This document shows positions 1-9,569 of a stretch of DNA of 64,000 nt, piece by piece. The stretch is taken from contig MKVZ01000004.1 in assembly GCA_001898995.1 (NCBI GenBank), positions 225,081-289,080 on the forward strand, read 5' to 3'. Below the pieces are notes generated by a model that worked only from the letters and a program-made list of their open reading frames with translations, was not told the DNA's origin and did not search any database. The translations under genes were made by a program, and so were the position numbers. How positions within the stretch are numbered: position 1 is the first letter of the stretch; the number at the start of each line of letters is the position of its first letter. The DNA comes from Rhizobiales bacterium 63-22 (GTDB lineage Bacteria > Pseudomonadota > Alphaproteobacteria > Rhizobiales > Rhizobiaceae).

Positions 1-68
1 CCCGCGTGAATGGGAATCCACTGGATGATATGGAATTGATGGATCGGATCGACCTTACCGCTCGCCAC
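1..68 (-). CDS. atpB: ATP synthase subunit a, N-terminus only (runs off left edge)
   Basis: Only the first 22 or so codons are inside the window. On the minus strand a GTG start at 68, preceded by a GAGG ribosome site, opens a frame containing DPIHQF followed by QWIPI. That is the conserved amino-terminal region of alphaproteobacterial F1Fo ATP synthase subunit a, the membrane subunit forming the proton half-channels against the c-ring. It lies 107 bases downstream of atpI on the same strand, the usual atpI-atpB order of the Fo operon, which supports both calls. The rest of the gene is to the left of the window. The GTG start is inferred from the Shine-Dalgarno position and the family's amino terminus. 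Confidence 0.85.
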   Translation of the reverse strand, partial: MASGKVDPIHQFHIIQWIPIHA

Positions 69-175
69 CTTGAACCTCGTCTGCCGTTCCTGCCCGAAGG
101 CGTTTCATAAAGGGCCGGATGAGCCCGCCCGTTCACTCAGACTTGAACACACTTTACCGTGAAGTTCGTCAAGTC

Positions 176-577
176 TTATTTTCGTTCGTCCTTCTCCGCG
201 CTAGTCTTGAAATCGCCTTGTTTGGCGGCCAGACCGGCGGAACGCAGCAGGTTGAGGATACCTGCGGCGAAGCCCAGAAGGAGAAATACGATCAGCCCCC
301 AGGGCGACGTGCCCGCCAGATGATCGATCGTCCAGCCGATCAGCGCACCTACCACGACGCCGGCGACGAATTCGCTCGACAGTTTCATGGCCTGCGCGAC
401 GGAACCGGACGTTTTCGGTCGTCCCTCGTCACCGGAAGCCGGACGCTTGAGAACGCCCTTGCGTGCCAGTTCGCCCTCAAGACGATCCAGACGCCGGTCC
501 AGCTCCCCGGAAACGGCCTCCCCCTTCACATTCTCACTTGTACCGGATGGCTTTTCGGGGATTTTCCCGCCCGCCAT
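176..577 (-). CDS. atpI: ATP synthase protein I (AtpI/AtpZ family)
   Basis: Predicted 133-residue protein. The amino half is charged and probably cytoplasmic. Two hydrophobic segments follow at about residues 65-85 and 92-112, in the family pattern VAGVVVGALIGW then WGLIVFLLLGFAAG. Proteins of this family help assemble the c-ring and in some species move Mg2+ with AtpZ. The start is the ATG at 577 because AAAGAGGAG sits just upstream; an in-frame ATG at 649 would add 24 residues and has no comparable ribosome site. It precedes atpB on the same strand, so it is the first gene of the Fo operon. Function is assigned from family and synteny. Confidence 0.9.
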   Translation of the reverse strand: MAGGKIPEKPSGTSENVKGEAVSGELDRRLDRLEGELARKGVLKRPASGDEGRPKTSGSVAQAMKLSSEFVAGVVVGALIGWTIDHLAGTSPWGLIVFLLLGFAAGILNLLRSAGLAAKQGDFKTSAEKDERK

Positions 578-956
578 TGGCAACTCCTCTTTGCAAGAAA
601 TGCGGGGTTTCATCCCACTTCCCAAGTTGCGCGCAACATATTGACACACCGCCCGCTAGTCAAGGCGGTGAAGGTGCTGGTCCAAAAGGTTTTTTATCCT
701 TTAAAAACAGTATGTTGACCGCTAGTGCGACTCATTTCCCGGCAAGTGGGTGTCTTTAGCCACAGAATCTCCGGGCAATTCCGGACCGCCGCGCGCGGCT
801 CCCGGCGATGGCCTGCGCGTCGGCACGGGCGACGAGCCAATCCTCTTTCACGCATGTCCTGACCCCGAAACCGGTTCCTGCCTCTGGAATACATGGCTCT
901 CTCAGGCATGTCTTTATCCCAAAACCGGTTCCCACTTTTGGGAGACATGCCTTGGA
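578..956. other. Intergenic region between atpI and the SleB gene
   Basis: No convincing gene is seen in these 379 bases; the open frames that cross it look like shadows. The part next to atpI should carry the atpI-atpB promoter. On the minus strand a TTGACT (663-658) faces an AATATG (642-637), but the spacer is only 15 bases, so this is a weak candidate. The part next to the SleB gene is filled by two tandem palindromic repeat units, entered separately. Confidence 0.5.
851..950. repeat. Two tandem Rhizobiales-type intergenic palindromic repeats
   Basis: The right unit (906-950) has outer arms GCATGTC (906-912) and GACATGC (944-950) and inner arms CCCAAAA (918-924) and TTTTGGG (936-942) around a core containing ACCGGTTCCCAC. 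The left unit (about 851-896) has the same core ACCGGTTCC and a GCATGTC arm, but its right half has decayed. The same element recurs at 18384-18428 and, in a diverged form, at 20292-20341. I recognise this as a dispersed repeat type common in Rhizobiales intergenic DNA. The right unit begins 7 bases after the SleB stop codon and may also serve as a transcription terminator. Confidence 0.75.
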
Positions 957-2297
957 TCAACTCCATCCGCCGCCATAGGTGCGATAGAAGACATGCTGTC
1001 CGATGCGTGCCATTTTCTGCATGGTCGGCGCCCAGAACGGCCGCACGTAGGTCGCATGATAATGGGTGGCGGAGCCGACTTCCGGCAGCCAGATCTGGCC
1101 CGCCGAGACGGTGCGGGCGACGAGTTTCGCCATGCGCCAATGCGCCGGTTCGGTCACGCGGTGCCTGTGGCCATCGCAGGCGAAGGAAAACTGGCAGGCG
1201 TCGCGCCAGTTGCGGTTCTGGTAGACCACGCCGCAGATCGTGTTCGGATAAGCGGGGTTGCGCACGCGGTTGAGCACGACCTGCGCCACCGCCGCCTGCC
1301 CCTTGACGCTTTCCCCCCGCGCTTCGAAATAGACCGCCTCGGCGAGGCATTTCTGCTCCTTCGGGCCGAAGGCGGCAGCCGGCAGCGGCGTCGCCGCCCA
1401 GCTATGATCCTGCGCGCCGATGGGCGGCACGAAACGGCCCTGATCCGGGTCGGGTTTCAATATGCTTTCGAAGGGAGAGGTCTTGCCGTAATCGGGCGTC
1501 GCCGGCGCATAGCCGAGCGCCAGCGAATCGGGCCGGTCGTTGGTAACGAGCTTTGCAAGCTGCACCGGCAGGTCAAGCTTCGACCTCGGCGGCTTCACCG
1601 CATGGAAGGCCATGCTGATCTGGACTTCCTTGCCCTCGATCTTCGACCGGGCGAAAGCCATGCGCGCATCGGTCTTTTCCGGCGGGCGCGAGATCAGGCT
1701 CACACGGTCGAACATGCTGCCCGCCGTGAAGGCGCGTGCCGGCGCCCTGGGCTCCACCGAGACGAGACGACCCTGCTTGTCGGCGCGGTTGATCCGGTTT
1801 TCATCCGGGTTCGGATCGTCCGGCCCGAGCTTCTTCGTATGTCTGCCGCCCGACAGCGCCACACGGCCGATGCCCGGCACCTCGATGCCGTTTTCGGCAG
1901 CGTTGCCAGTCACCGTGGTCGCATCCACGAAGGGCATTTCGGCCTGATGGACGGAGCCGACCGGAGCCTTGGCGACATAGGCGGTCCAGCGCGGACGGTT
2001 GCCGAGATCGGCCGTAGGCACGAGGCTGGCCATGTCCTGATAGGCGATGGCGCTGGAGTTGAACAGCCAGCCGGATGCGGCGAGCATGAGGAAAAGAAGC
2101 GGATGCAGCTTGCCCGCGCGCTCGGCGCGCGGTCGGGCCCTCACCGGGTAATAGCGTCCGTCCGGCGGACAATAACCCGCAACGGGTGCCTGCCATGCCG
2201 GCCTCTGCATCCCCGCCCCAGGAAATCCCGACCTGACATATGCCGACCCCGAAGCGGCTCCCGAAGCGGCCTTCCCGCGGCTGAACAGAGATCGCAT
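957..2297 (-). CDS. Cell wall hydrolase, SleB family (membrane-anchored)
   Basis: Predicted 446-residue protein. A single hydrophobic segment near residues 65-85 (LLFLMLAASGWLF) suggests an inner-membrane anchor with the rest periplasmic. A long low-complexity middle leads to a SleB/hydrolase-2 domain in the last 130 residues. That domain contains the AVYFEARGE motif, whose glutamate is the expected catalytic residue, and a C-terminal GSATHYHATYV segment. SleB enzymes are lytic transglycosylase-like peptidoglycan hydrolases; in non-sporulating alphaproteobacteria they are thought to act in wall remodelling. The start is uncertain: the ATG at 2297 has no strong ribosome site, and a TTG at 2333 would add 12 residues. 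CtrA-like boxes lie upstream and a palindromic repeat immediately downstream. Confidence 0.8.
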   Translation of the reverse strand: MRSLFSRGKAASGAASGSAYVRSGFPGAGMQRPAWQAPVAGYCPPDGRYYPVRARPRAERAGKLHPLLFLMLAASGWLFNSSAIAYQDMASLVPTADLGNRPRWTAYVAKAPVGSVHQAEMPFVDATTVTGNAAENGIEVPGIGRVALSGGRHTKKLGPDDPNPDENRINRADKQGRLVSVEPRAPARAFTAGSMFDRVSLISRPPEKTDARMAFARSKIEGKEVQISMAFHAVKPPRSKLDLPVQLAKLVTNDRPDSLALGYAPATPDYGKTSPFESILKPDPDQGRFVPPIGAQDHSWAATPLPAAAFGPKEQKCLAEAVYFEARGESVKGQAAVAQVVLNRVRNPAYPNTICGVVYQNRNWRDACQFSFACDGHRHRVTEPAHWRMAKLVARTVSAGQIWLPEVGSATHYHATYVRPFWAPTMQKMARIGQHVFYRTYGGGWS

Positions 2298-2374
2298 GAA
2301 AGAGGGACGCACCGGACACTCCACTCGAAACAAACAGAAGAACTGCCGCGATCATTAAGTATTAACCTTGATTT

Positions 2375-2428
2375 ATGGTTAACGGAGACTTGTTTACTAT
2401 TTGAAAATATTTATTAATTTGAGATTAA
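2375..2428. promoter_or_regulatory. Candidate CtrA-binding sites upstream of the SleB gene
   Basis: Two motifs match the CtrA consensus of alphaproteobacteria. A full site TTAA-N7-TTAAC runs from 2414 to 2429, and a half site TTAACCAT lies on the minus strand at 2382-2375, which also forms an inverted pair with TTAACC at 2363-2368. They sit about 80 and 120 bases upstream of the SleB start, in a local AT-rich island. CtrA controls cell-cycle and envelope genes, so control of a wall hydrolase would make sense. This is inference from motif matching. Confidence 0.45.
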
Positions 2429-2508
2429 CTCTTATGGCGGGGTTTCTTTTCCCGCATGTCTCCTCCGCGGGACCGGATGGAACGCCGATTGGGATTCCGG
2501 CCTGAATT

Positions 2509-3828
2509 TTACCGCTTCACCGCCCAGCGGCCGATATCGGTGTCCTGCCCGATCAGCGCCAGACCGTTGGCGATGGAATCGAACTGGTTCGAACTCGTCA
2601 CCATGGCGCCGGCGAAACGCCGCTCGAACAGGGTGCGGATCGCCGGCACGAAGGAGGTGCCTCCGGTCAGGAACACGCGGTCGATACCAGCCGCATCCAG
2701 CCCGGCCTTTTCCACCGCCTCGTCCACCGAGCGCGCGATCTGGCCGAGATCGTCGGCGATCCAGTTCTCGAAATCGTTGCGGGTGATATCGGAGCGGATT
2801 TCGAAATCGTCGGCCCTGAAATGCAGTTCCGACAGTCTTTCGGAGGACAGGCGCACCTTCAGGTCGGAAACGGCACGATAGATCTCATAACCGTAATCGT
2901 TCTCGATCAGGTGGATGAAATGGTCGAGCGGCTCCGGCTCCACCGCCTGCCGGGCAAGCTCGCTCAGTTCGCGGATGGTGGCGGGCGTGTTCATCAGGAA
3001 CAGCGTGTTCCAGCGCGCGAAATTGGCGTAATAATGGTTCGGCATGGTGAGCCGCTTGCCGAAGGAGCGATATTGTCCGCCCTTGCCCAGAAGCGGCGAC
3101 ACGGCGTTGTCGATGATGCGGTAATCGAACGTGTCGCCCGCGATGCCGAGGCCGGTCTGGCTCAGCGGCGAAAAGCGCAGCCCGCCCGCACCCGTGTCGA
3201 AGCGAACGATGGAAAAGTCGCTGGTGCCGCCGCCGAAATCGGCGACCAGCACGGTCGAATCCGCCGTCAGTTCCTGCGCGTAGAAATAGGCCGCCGCGAC
3301 CGGCTCGTAGACATAATGGATGTCGGTGAAGCCGAAGGCGCGGAACGCCTTTTCATAGCGCTGCATGGCCAACTCCTCGTCGGGCGCACCACCGGCGAAG
3401 ACCACCGGACGGCCGATCACGACGCGGTTGCCCTTGGGAGGCAGCCGGTCGCCGAGGCGGGCGGCGACGGTTTCGAGAAAGGTCTGCAAGATGTCCTCGA
3501 ACCTGAAGCGCTTGCCGAAGACCGGCGTGTCGGTGAAGGATTTCGACGCCGCGAAGGTCTTGAAGGATTGCAGCATGCGGGTGGAGTGCGGCGCATTGAC
3601 GAAGGCGTCCATCGCCCACGGCCCGCTTTCCGCCGTGCGCTCGCCGGTCTCGCGATCCTGCCAGAAGCAGAGGATGGAGCGGTAGCCGGTGATATCGACT
3701 CCGTCCTTCGGCACGGTCAAGACCGCCGTGGTCCCGTCCGGATGGCCGAGCGAGAGCACGGTGTTGGTGGTGCCGAAGTCGATCCCCAGCGTCACGCCGT
3801 CAAAACGGCTCTGGCCAGCCTTGCTCAT
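2509..3828 (-). CDS. yegD: Hsp70-family ATPase, YegD-like
   Basis: Predicted 439-residue protein starting at the ATG at 3828, with AAGGTG as ribosome site. The Hsp70/actin ATPase signatures are clear: phosphate-1 loop GIDFGTTNTV near residue 14, phosphate-2 VLVADFGGGTSDF near residue 190, and the adenosine motif VFLTGGTSFVPAI near residue 390. At about 440 residues it has only a nucleotide-binding domain with an internal insert and lacks the peptide-binding domain of DnaK, matching the YegD group, whose client and function are not settled. It appears to stand alone. No J-domain or nucleotide-exchange partner is next to it. Confidence 0.85.
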   Translation of the reverse strand: MSKAGQSRFDGVTLGIDFGTTNTVLSLGHPDGTTAVLTVPKDGVDITGYRSILCFWQDRETGERTAESGPWAMDAFVNAPHSTRMLQSFKTFAASKSFTDTPVFGKRFRFEDILQTFLETVAARLGDRLPPKGNRVVIGRPVVFAGGAPDEELAMQRYEKAFRAFGFTDIHYVYEPVAAAYFYAQELTADSTVLVADFGGGTSDFSIVRFDTGAGGLRFSPLSQTGLGIAGDTFDYRIIDNAVSPLLGKGGQYRSFGKRLTMPNHYYANFARWNTLFLMNTPATIRELSELARQAVEPEPLDHFIHLIENDYGYEIYRAVSDLKVRLSSERLSELHFRADDFEIRSDITRNDFENWIADDLGQIARSVDEAVEKAGLDAAGIDRVFLTGGTSFVPAIRTLFERRFAGAMVTSSNQFDSIANGLALIGQDTDIGRWAVKR

Positions 3829-3938
3829 CGCAGCACCTTTCCGGGAGAAATTTCGGGAGGCGGCGGAGTAGCAGAGGACGGCCCGCTTCTCAAGCGGCAG
3901 CGGAAACATAAAAATGCGAGCGGCGCGTGCGCCGACCG

Positions 3939-4484
3939 CTACAGCACGCCCGGCGACAGCTTGGCGCGCATGGCCTGCCGGCGGTCGAGCCTTTCGCCGT
4001 CGACGATGAAAGTTCCGTCGCCGACGGCGTGGAGGACACGCTTTTCGGCGCGGGCGGGGTCGACATAGGCGGCGAGACCCTCCAGCACCAGAATGCCGTG
4101 CCGCTCGATAATGTCGACGACGCGGCATTCGATGTTGGCGAGGCAGTCGCGCACCAGCGGTGCGCCGACATGCTTCGCCCGCTTCGCCGTCAGGCCGAAT
4201 TTCGCGAATTTGTCGGTGTCCTCACCCGAGCACATGCCGACGCCGATCACCGTGTCGATCATGTCGGCGGTGGGAATGGCGATCACGCATTCGCGGGAGT
4301 CGCGAAGCGCCGCATAGGAATAGTTCCACGGGCCGGTGGAGATGGCAAAGGTGGGCGAGAAATCCACCACCATGGTCCATGTGATGGTCATGAGGTTGGG
4401 CTTGCGCCCGTCATGGGTGGCGACGAAGGTGACGGGGCCGGACTCCATCAGCGTGAAGGCCTTTTCGAGCGGCAGGGTTTCCAT
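3939..4484 (-). CDS. Flavin reductase-like FMN-binding protein
   Basis: Predicted 181-residue protein of the flavin reductase-like split-barrel family, related to DIM6/NTAB proteins. Supporting features are a GPVTFVATHDGRKPNLMTITW amino region (where family members contact FMN), a central STGPWNYSYAALRDSRECVI block and the CSGEDTDKFAKFGLT stretch. Such proteins bind FMN and either reduce free flavin with NAD(P)H or act as flavoenzymes; the substrate here cannot be told. The ATG at 4484 is preferred because GGAGAAGG lies just upstream; an ATG at 4514 would add 10 residues. It is separated from der by a strong hairpin and seems to be its own transcription unit. Confidence 0.75.
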   Translation of the reverse strand: METLPLEKAFTLMESGPVTFVATHDGRKPNLMTITWTMVVDFSPTFAISTGPWNYSYAALRDSRECVIAIPTADMIDTVIGVGMCSGEDTDKFAKFGLTAKRAKHVGAPLVRDCLANIECRVVDIIERHGILVLEGLAAYVDPARAEKRVLHAVGDGTFIVDGERLDRRQAMRAKLSPGVL

Positions 4485-4537
4485 GGCCTTCTCCGGCGGG
4501 TGAACCACGTCCATCCTGCCATAGCCGCGCGATAACG

Positions 4538-4565
4538 AAAAGGCCCGGATCACTCCGGGCCTTTT
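4538..4565 (-). terminator. Rho-independent terminator after der
   Basis: Perfect 12-bp arms AAAAGGCCCGGA (4538-4549) and TCCGGGCCTTTT (4554-4565) around a 4-base loop. The hairpin begins 3 bases after the der stop and ends in a T run on the minus strand, so it should end the TPR-der transcript. Confidence 0.85.
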
Positions 4566-4567
4566 GC

Positions 4568-6019
4568 CTATTTCTTCTTTTTCGCGCGCCCCGCGAAGGG
4601 GTTGTCGGAAGTGCGCAGCGACAGCCGGATCGGCACGCCCGGCATGTCGAAGGTCTCGCGCAGGCCGTTGATCAGATAGCGCACATAGGATTGCGGCATG
4701 GCGTCGGGGCGCGAGCAGGAGACGACGAAGCCCGGCGGGCGCGTCTTGACCTGCGTCATGTATTTCACCTTGAGACGGCGGCCGGAAACGGCCGGCGGCG
4801 GCTGGTGGGCGATCACGCCTTCCAGCCAGCGGTTGAGACGGCCGGTGGAGATGCGGCGGTTCCAGATCTCGTGCGTCTTGACCACATTCTCCATCAGCCG
4901 GTCGATGCCCTGCCCGCGTTCGCCGGAGATCGGCACGGCGCGAAGCCCTCGCACCTGCGGCAGCAGGCGCGCGGTCTTCTCGTAGAGATCGGCCAGAACC
5001 ATCTGGCGGTCCTCGATCAGGTCCCATTTGTTGAAGGCGATCACCGGGGCGCGGCCCTCGCGGATGATCAGGTCGGCGATCTGCAAATCCTGCTTCTCGA
5101 AGGGGATGGTGGCGTCGAGCACGATGATCACCACCTCGGCGAAGCGGATGGCGCGCAGGCCGTCGGCCACCGACAGCTTTTCGAGCTTTTCCTGCACGCG
5201 CGCCTTGCGGCGCATGCCGGCGGTGTCGAACAGCTTGATCTTGCGGCCATGCCATTCCCAGTCGACCGAGATGGAATCGCGCGTGATGCCCGCCTCCGGT
5301 CCGGTCAGGAGCCGGTCCTCGCCCAGCATGGTGTTGATCAGCGTCGACTTGCCGGCATTGGGGCGGCCGACGATGGCGATGCGAAGCGGCTTGGTGGCGT
5401 CGTAGGCCGGGATTTCCTCTGCATCCGGGTCCTCGATGTCGTCGCCGATCAGGTCGCCCACGGCGGAGGGCGTGAAGGCTTCCGCCTCGGCCTCTTCTTC
5501 CTTCTCGTCGGCGAAGACGCGCTCCTCGCCCAGAAGTGCGACGATGGCGTCGCGCAGGTCGGGCATGCCCTGCCCGTGCTCGGCGGAAATCGGGCACGGC
5601 TCGCCCAGACCCAACTGGAAGGCGTCGTACATGCCCGCCGAAGCGCCGCGCGCCTCTGCCTTGTTGGCCACCAGCACCACCGGCTTGCCGGAGCGGCGCA
5701 CCACTTCGGCGAAGGTGTTGTCGGCGGGCGTCAAGCCGTTCTTGGCGTCGATGACGAACAGCACCGCGTCGGCCTCGCCGATCGCGGCCTCGGTCTGGGC
5801 GCGCATGCGCGCTTCCAGCGAATCGTTGGCCGCTTCTTCGAGACCCGCAGTATCTATGACCTGAAACTTCAGGTCATAGAGCTTGGCGTCATGGACGCGC
5901 CGGTCGCGGGTGACGCCCGGCAGGTCGTCGACCAGCGCCAGCTTGCGGCCGACGAGGCGATTGAACAGCGTGGACTTGCCGACATTCGGCCGCCCGACAA
6001 TGGCAAGGGTGAAGCCCAT
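4568..6019 (-). CDS. der: Ribosome biogenesis GTPase Der (EngA)
   Basis: Predicted 483-residue double GTPase, the normal length for alphaproteobacterial Der. The first G domain starts at residue 2 with the P-loop GRPNVGKST at about residue 8, then DTAGLEE and NKAE. The second G domain has GRPNAGKST near residue 217, DTAGMRRK and NKWDL. The last ~110 residues form the KH-like domain, ending in a lysine-rich tail. Between the G domains is the usual acidic linker rich in Glu and Asp. Der is essential for 50S subunit maturation. It lies 7 bases downstream of a TPR-protein gene, resembling the yfgM-bamB-der neighbourhood of enterobacteria, and is followed by a strong terminator. Confidence 0.97.
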   Translation of the reverse strand: MGFTLAIVGRPNVGKSTLFNRLVGRKLALVDDLPGVTRDRRVHDAKLYDLKFQVIDTAGLEEAANDSLEARMRAQTEAAIGEADAVLFVIDAKNGLTPADNTFAEVVRRSGKPVVLVANKAEARGASAGMYDAFQLGLGEPCPISAEHGQGMPDLRDAIVALLGEERVFADEKEEEAEAEAFTPSAVGDLIGDDIEDPDAEEIPAYDATKPLRIAIVGRPNAGKSTLINTMLGEDRLLTGPEAGITRDSISVDWEWHGRKIKLFDTAGMRRKARVQEKLEKLSVADGLRAIRFAEVVIIVLDATIPFEKQDLQIADLIIREGRAPVIAFNKWDLIEDRQMVLADLYEKTARLLPQVRGLRAVPISGERGQGIDRLMENVVKTHEIWNRRISTGRLNRWLEGVIAHQPPPAVSGRRLKVKYMTQVKTRPPGFVVSCSRPDAMPQSYVRYLINGLRETFDMPGVPIRLSLRTSDNPFAGRAKKKK

Positions 6020-6026
6020 GAAACGG

Positions 6027-6698
6027 TCAGCCCTGCATGGCGACGCCGTCGCCGCGCATCAGTTCGAGCATCATGTTGGCGCGCTGGCGGATATCGGGCT
6101 GCGCAAGTCCGTCATCGGCGATCTGCTTAAAAAGCTGCGCCGCGTTGTCGAAATGCCCGGCCTTCCATGCGGCGAGGCCCAGTGCCTCGCGGGCGCTGGA
6201 GCGGAAGGGCTGGCCATCGGTGGAGAGATCCTCGACGCGCTTGGCCACATCGTCATAGGAGCCGCTGTCCACCAGCAGATAGCCGGCGCGGATGCGCGCC
6301 ACGTCACGCAGCGCCTTGGGCACGCTGCTGTCGGCAGCCACTTCGTCGAACGCCTTGACGGCGCCGGCGACGTCGCCCTTGGCGGCGATCACGGCGGCGG
6401 CGCGCAGGCGCGCCAGCATCGGATAATCGCCATAGCCGGTCTTTTCCAGGTCAGTCAGGGCCGCCAATGCCTGATCGTTCTTGCCGGCGTTGGCGAGATC
6501 GAGCGCGGCGAGGAACCTGTCGCCCGACGCATTGGCCTTGCCGCCGGACCAGTACTGATAGCCGACCCAGCCCGCCGTGCCGAGAACGATGAGCACGGCG
6601 ATGCCGATCAGCGCCGGCGCGAAATTGCGCCAGATCTGCTTGGCCCGCTCCGTGCGGAGTTCTTCATTGACCTCGCGGATGAAACTATCGTCTGCCAT
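6027..6698 (-). CDS. Membrane-anchored TPR protein (YfgM-like)
   Basis: Predicted 223-residue protein. A cytoplasmic head rich in charged residues (about 1-25) is followed by one transmembrane helix (about 27-47, [22 protein letters not shown]) and a periplasmic TPR-like helical region of about 170 residues. This is the organisation of the YfgM/TPR_21 family, an ancillary part of the SecYEG translocon that works with periplasmic chaperones in Escherichia coli. It is directly upstream of der with a 7-base gap, so the two are probably co-transcribed. The start ATG at 6698 matches the family amino terminus [15 protein letters not shown]. Confidence 0.8.
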   Translation of the reverse strand: MADDSFIREVNEELRTERAKQIWRNFAPALIGIAVLIVLGTAGWVGYQYWSGGKANASGDRFLAALDLANAGKNDQALAALTDLEKTGYGDYPMLARLRAAAVIAAKGDVAGAVKAFDEVAADSSVPKALRDVARIRAGYLLVDSGSYDDVAKRVEDLSTDGQPFRSSAREALGLAAWKAGHFDNAAQLFKQIADDGLAQPDIRQRANMMLELMRGDGVAMQG

Positions 6699-6841
6699 GG
6701 GCGCCTGCCATTCGTTGAAAACCGCCGCGCCGTTCCGTTGGAACGGCCTGTTGCCGCGCTTTTAGTCGGAATCCGCACCGGATGTAAGACCCACCCGCAG
6801 AAAATGCGCGGATTGAGGCATAATATACCGGTGTGAAGCGA

Positions 6842-8104
6842 TTATTCGCCCGGCTGCGCCAGCGGGTGGTGGGTTCCCGTTCCCTGCCCGACGCCCTGAA
6901 CCGGGCCGCCGCCGATCATGGCCTCGAAGCCGCGCAGACGCTTGTAGATCGACAGAAGCTCGATGATCGTCGTCCACGACGACACCAGATACTGGAACGA
7001 GCCGCGCACCTGATCGAACACGTTGCTGATCTGGTTCAGGAGGCCCAGCGTCAGCTTTCCGGCGACGATGGAGGGCACGAGAATCAACAGCGAAAAGATG
7101 TTGTCGGCCTGAACGTAGAAGATGCGGGCGATGTTAAAATAGACATAGTGGAAATAAAGCCGGAAATAGTTGTGGCGCACATTGTGGAACAGTTCCTTTA
7201 CCGTCACCGGCTGGGCGCGGTCGGGATGATCCTCGCCATAGACGAGCTCCTTGCGGTAGGCCGCCTCGACGCGCTGGTTGTTGAACTCCAGCCCCGGCAG
7301 CTTGATGCCCACCAGGGCGAGGAAACCGGTGCCGAAGGCCGACCAGATGATCGCCGCCCACACAAGCGCGTGCGGAACATAGCCGATCAGAGGCAGGTCG
7401 GTCACCGTCTTGGAAAAAGTGAACAGGACCGGCAGAAAGGCGATCAGGGTCATCACCGACTGGACGAGGCTGACGCCCAGTTGCTCCAGCGTGGAGGAAA
7501 AGCGCATGGTATCTTCCTGCACGCGCTGCGCGGCGCCCTCGACGGTGCGCAGTTTCGGCCAATGGCTGATGTAGAAATCGTTCATCGCCGTGCGCCAGCG
7601 AAAGATGTAGTGGCTGGTGAAGAAGGCCGACAGCACACCCACCGTGACACCCATGAAGGCGATGCCGGCAAAGCTCAGCAGGCCCCAGTAAAGCTGCGCG
7701 GCGGTGATGGATCCGGGCGTGGCGAGCGCCTTCTGTATGAGATCGTAGAAAGGCCCGTACCATGCGTTGACGGCGACGCTCACCTCCACGCTGAAATAGG
7801 TGGTGAAGAGGATGAAGGCCGAGCCGAGGATCGACCATCTCTGCCACGGATGCGGCGAAAGCCATGCCCAGACCGCATAGAAGGCGAAGGTCGCGACGGC
7901 GAAATAGATATAGAACCACAGATAGGGCGGGGACCAGAACAGGCTGCCGCCGATGATGGGCGCCGTGCCGGGCGCCGCCGGCGGCAAGCCGAAATGCGCG
8001 CCGAGCGTCTTGCCGCCCATATACCAGGCGAGAATGGCCAGAAGGCTCCATCCCACGGCGGACGGGAAGAAGACTTTCGGGCGGGGAAAGAAAGAAACGA
8101 ACAC
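6842..8104 (-). CDS. bacA: Peptide antibiotic / very-long-chain fatty acid transporter BacA (SbmA)
   Basis: Predicted 420-residue inner-membrane protein of the SbmA/BacA family, a proton-driven importer related to the membrane part of ABC transporters but without an ATPase domain. Six to seven hydrophobic segments are visible, with the family stretches [10 protein letters not shown] at the amino end, [11 protein letters not shown] near residue 165, [14 protein letters not shown] near 190 and [15 protein letters not shown] near 335. In Brucella and Sinorhizobium, BacA imports cysteine-rich or proline-rich peptides and is needed for chronic intracellular life. The start is a GTG at 8104, chosen because MFVSFFPRP matches the start of SbmA homologs, although the ribosome site is weak. 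Confidence 0.92.
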   Translation of the reverse strand: MFVSFFPRPKVFFPSAVGWSLLAILAWYMGGKTLGAHFGLPPAAPGTAPIIGGSLFWSPPYLWFYIYFAVATFAFYAVWAWLSPHPWQRWSILGSAFILFTTYFSVEVSVAVNAWYGPFYDLIQKALATPGSITAAQLYWGLLSFAGIAFMGVTVGVLSAFFTSHYIFRWRTAMNDFYISHWPKLRTVEGAAQRVQEDTMRFSSTLEQLGVSLVQSVMTLIAFLPVLFTFSKTVTDLPLIGYVPHALVWAAIIWSAFGTGFLALVGIKLPGLEFNNQRVEAAYRKELVYGEDHPDRAQPVTVKELFHNVRHNYFRLYFHYVYFNIARIFYVQADNIFSLLILVPSIVAGKLTLGLLNQISNVFDQVRGSFQYLVSSWTTIIELLSIYKRLRGFEAMIGGGPVQGVGQGTGTHHPLAQPGE

Positions 8105-8223
8105 GAAGCGGGTCCCAATTATGAAGTATCCGCTTCATAAAATGCCCGGCCCGGCTTTTTGACCAGTTAAATTATCGTAAGATTTTTACAAAAAGCCGTT
8201 ACAGCCTTCTTATTTCGTGACCG

Positions 8224-9465
8224 TCAGCCAACCTGCCGTCCGTTCTCCCGCCCGGCCCATATGCCCGACGCAAGTCCGATCGCGGCGGCGGCTGCCAGCG
8301 ACAGGGCGGCGGCAAGGCTGGCCGTGGTGAAAGAGCCGGAATGCTGAGCCATGAAGCCCGCGGCCAGAGGCCCGGCGATCTGCCCGACCGAAAAGAACAC
8401 GGTGACGCGCGCGATTGCGCGTCTTGGCGAGGCGGGCGCGAGCAGCCGCGCGATCTGGAGCGCGAAGGCGGTCAACGTCATGAAGCTCACCCCGAGCAGC
8501 GCCCCGCCGACGAGCGGCCCGACCGGCGGCGGCAACACGACGCTCGCCGCCACGCCCACGGCTTCCAGAATGGCGGTGAGCGTGAAGGAAACGAAGGGGC
8601 CGAACCGCCTTCCCGCCGGCGACCAGAGCCAGATGGAAGGCGCGGCGCAAAGCCCGGTGACGATCCAGACCGCCGCTTCCATCGCCGCGCCGCCCGCGCT
8701 GGCGCGCACGATGGCGACAAGGAAAGTGGCGGTGATGACATAGCCGAAACCGTGCAGGCCATAGGCGAGCGCGGCGGCGTTGAAGGCGAGGCTGTTCGGC
8801 AAGGGCGGCTCGCGGCCGGCTCCGCCCGTGCTGGCTCGGCCGGGAGCGGCGGAGCCTTCGCGGATGAGGAAAACCATGCAGGCGGCCGCGGCGAGCGTCA
8901 GCAGCGCCGCGCCGATCCAGTCGGCGCGCCAGCCGAAGCCGACGGAGCCGATCGCCGCCACCATCGCCGCCGAGACCGCCATGCCGATGCCGACCCCGCC
9001 GAAATGCAGTGCGCCCAGCCCATGCCGTTCGGCGGCGGAAAGATGGCTCAGCACGATGGACGTGGAAAAGATCATGGTCACGGCGCTGCAAACGCCGGCG
9101 GCGAACCGGATGATGGAAAAGACCCACACGCCCCCGCCGAGCGCCATGGCGGCGCAGAGAACCGCGCTCAGGGCGAGGCTCGCGATCGCGACGGTCCGCT
9201 CTCGGCCCGCCGCCCAGCCATAGCCGGCGGCAACCGCGCCGACGAGATAGCCGATATTGTTGACCGAAGCGACGAAGCCGGCATCGGCGGCGCTCAACCC
9301 CGCATCGGCCATCATTGCGGGCAGAATGGGCGTATAGACGAAACGTCCTATTCCCATGGCGGCGGCCATGGCGAGACAGCCGCCGAGCGCATAGCCGAAG
9401 GCGGCGCGATGCGCGGACGAGGCGGGACGGCAGGCGGGGGTCGATTCGGTCATGGCGTGGACCAT
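8224..9465 (-). CDS. MFS transporter, YbfB/YjiJ family
   Basis: Predicted 413-residue major facilitator with about 12 hydrophobic segments. The amino region has the family pattern [15 protein letters not shown] in helix 1 to loop 1 and [16 protein letters not shown] in helix 2. The substrate is unknown. The start at 9465 is chosen over 9453 and 9516 because an AGG lies upstream at a workable distance. The gene is divergent from arsR, and the perfect palindrome at 9541-9566 lies between them, so it is probably repressed by the ArsR protein. That link is inferred from position only. Confidence 0.8.
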   Translation of the reverse strand: MVHAMTESTPACRPASSAHRAAFGYALGGCLAMAAAMGIGRFVYTPILPAMMADAGLSAADAGFVASVNNIGYLVGAVAAGYGWAAGRERTVAIASLALSAVLCAAMALGGGVWVFSIIRFAAGVCSAVTMIFSTSIVLSHLSAAERHGLGALHFGGVGIGMAVSAAMVAAIGSVGFGWRADWIGAALLTLAAAACMVFLIREGSAAPGRASTGGAGREPPLPNSLAFNAAALAYGLHGFGYVITATFLVAIVRASAGGAAMEAAVWIVTGLCAAPSIWLWSPAGRRFGPFVSFTLTAILEAVGVAASVVLPPPVGPLVGGALLGVSFMTLTAFALQIARLLAPASPRRAIARVTVFFSVGQIAGPLAAGFMAQHSGSFTTASLAAALSLAAAAAIGLASGIWAGRENGRQVG

Positions 9466-9540
9466 AAATCGCGCCTGCCGGCGGACAATCGAATTTTTCT
9501 GACAGTTCTCCTGCAAGGCGATTGCATGAACGTCTTGCGA

Positions 9541-9566
9541 ATCACATAAGTACCTGCTTATGTGAT
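9541..9566. promoter_or_regulatory. Probable ArsR-family operator palindrome
   Basis: Perfect inverted repeat with 10-bp arms ATCACATAAG (9541-9550) and CTTATGTGAT (9557-9566) and a 6-base centre. It ends 3 bases before the arsR start codon and lies 75 bases upstream of the MFS gene. Position and symmetry fit an autoregulatory site of the neighbouring ArsR repressor controlling both directions. Because it occupies the ribosome-site region of arsR, bound protein or an RNA hairpin could also affect translation. Confidence 0.7.
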
Positions 9567-9569
9567 TTC

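Noticed and set aside
3..110. Plus-strand open frame entering from the left edge and ending in TAA at 110
   Set aside because: The opposite strand encodes the clear amino terminus of AtpB with a ribosome site and atpI upstream, so the plus frame is a shadow.
750..2417. 555-codon plus-strand open frame
   Set aside because: Antisense to the SleB gene and passes through the palindromic repeats; no recognisable protein features.
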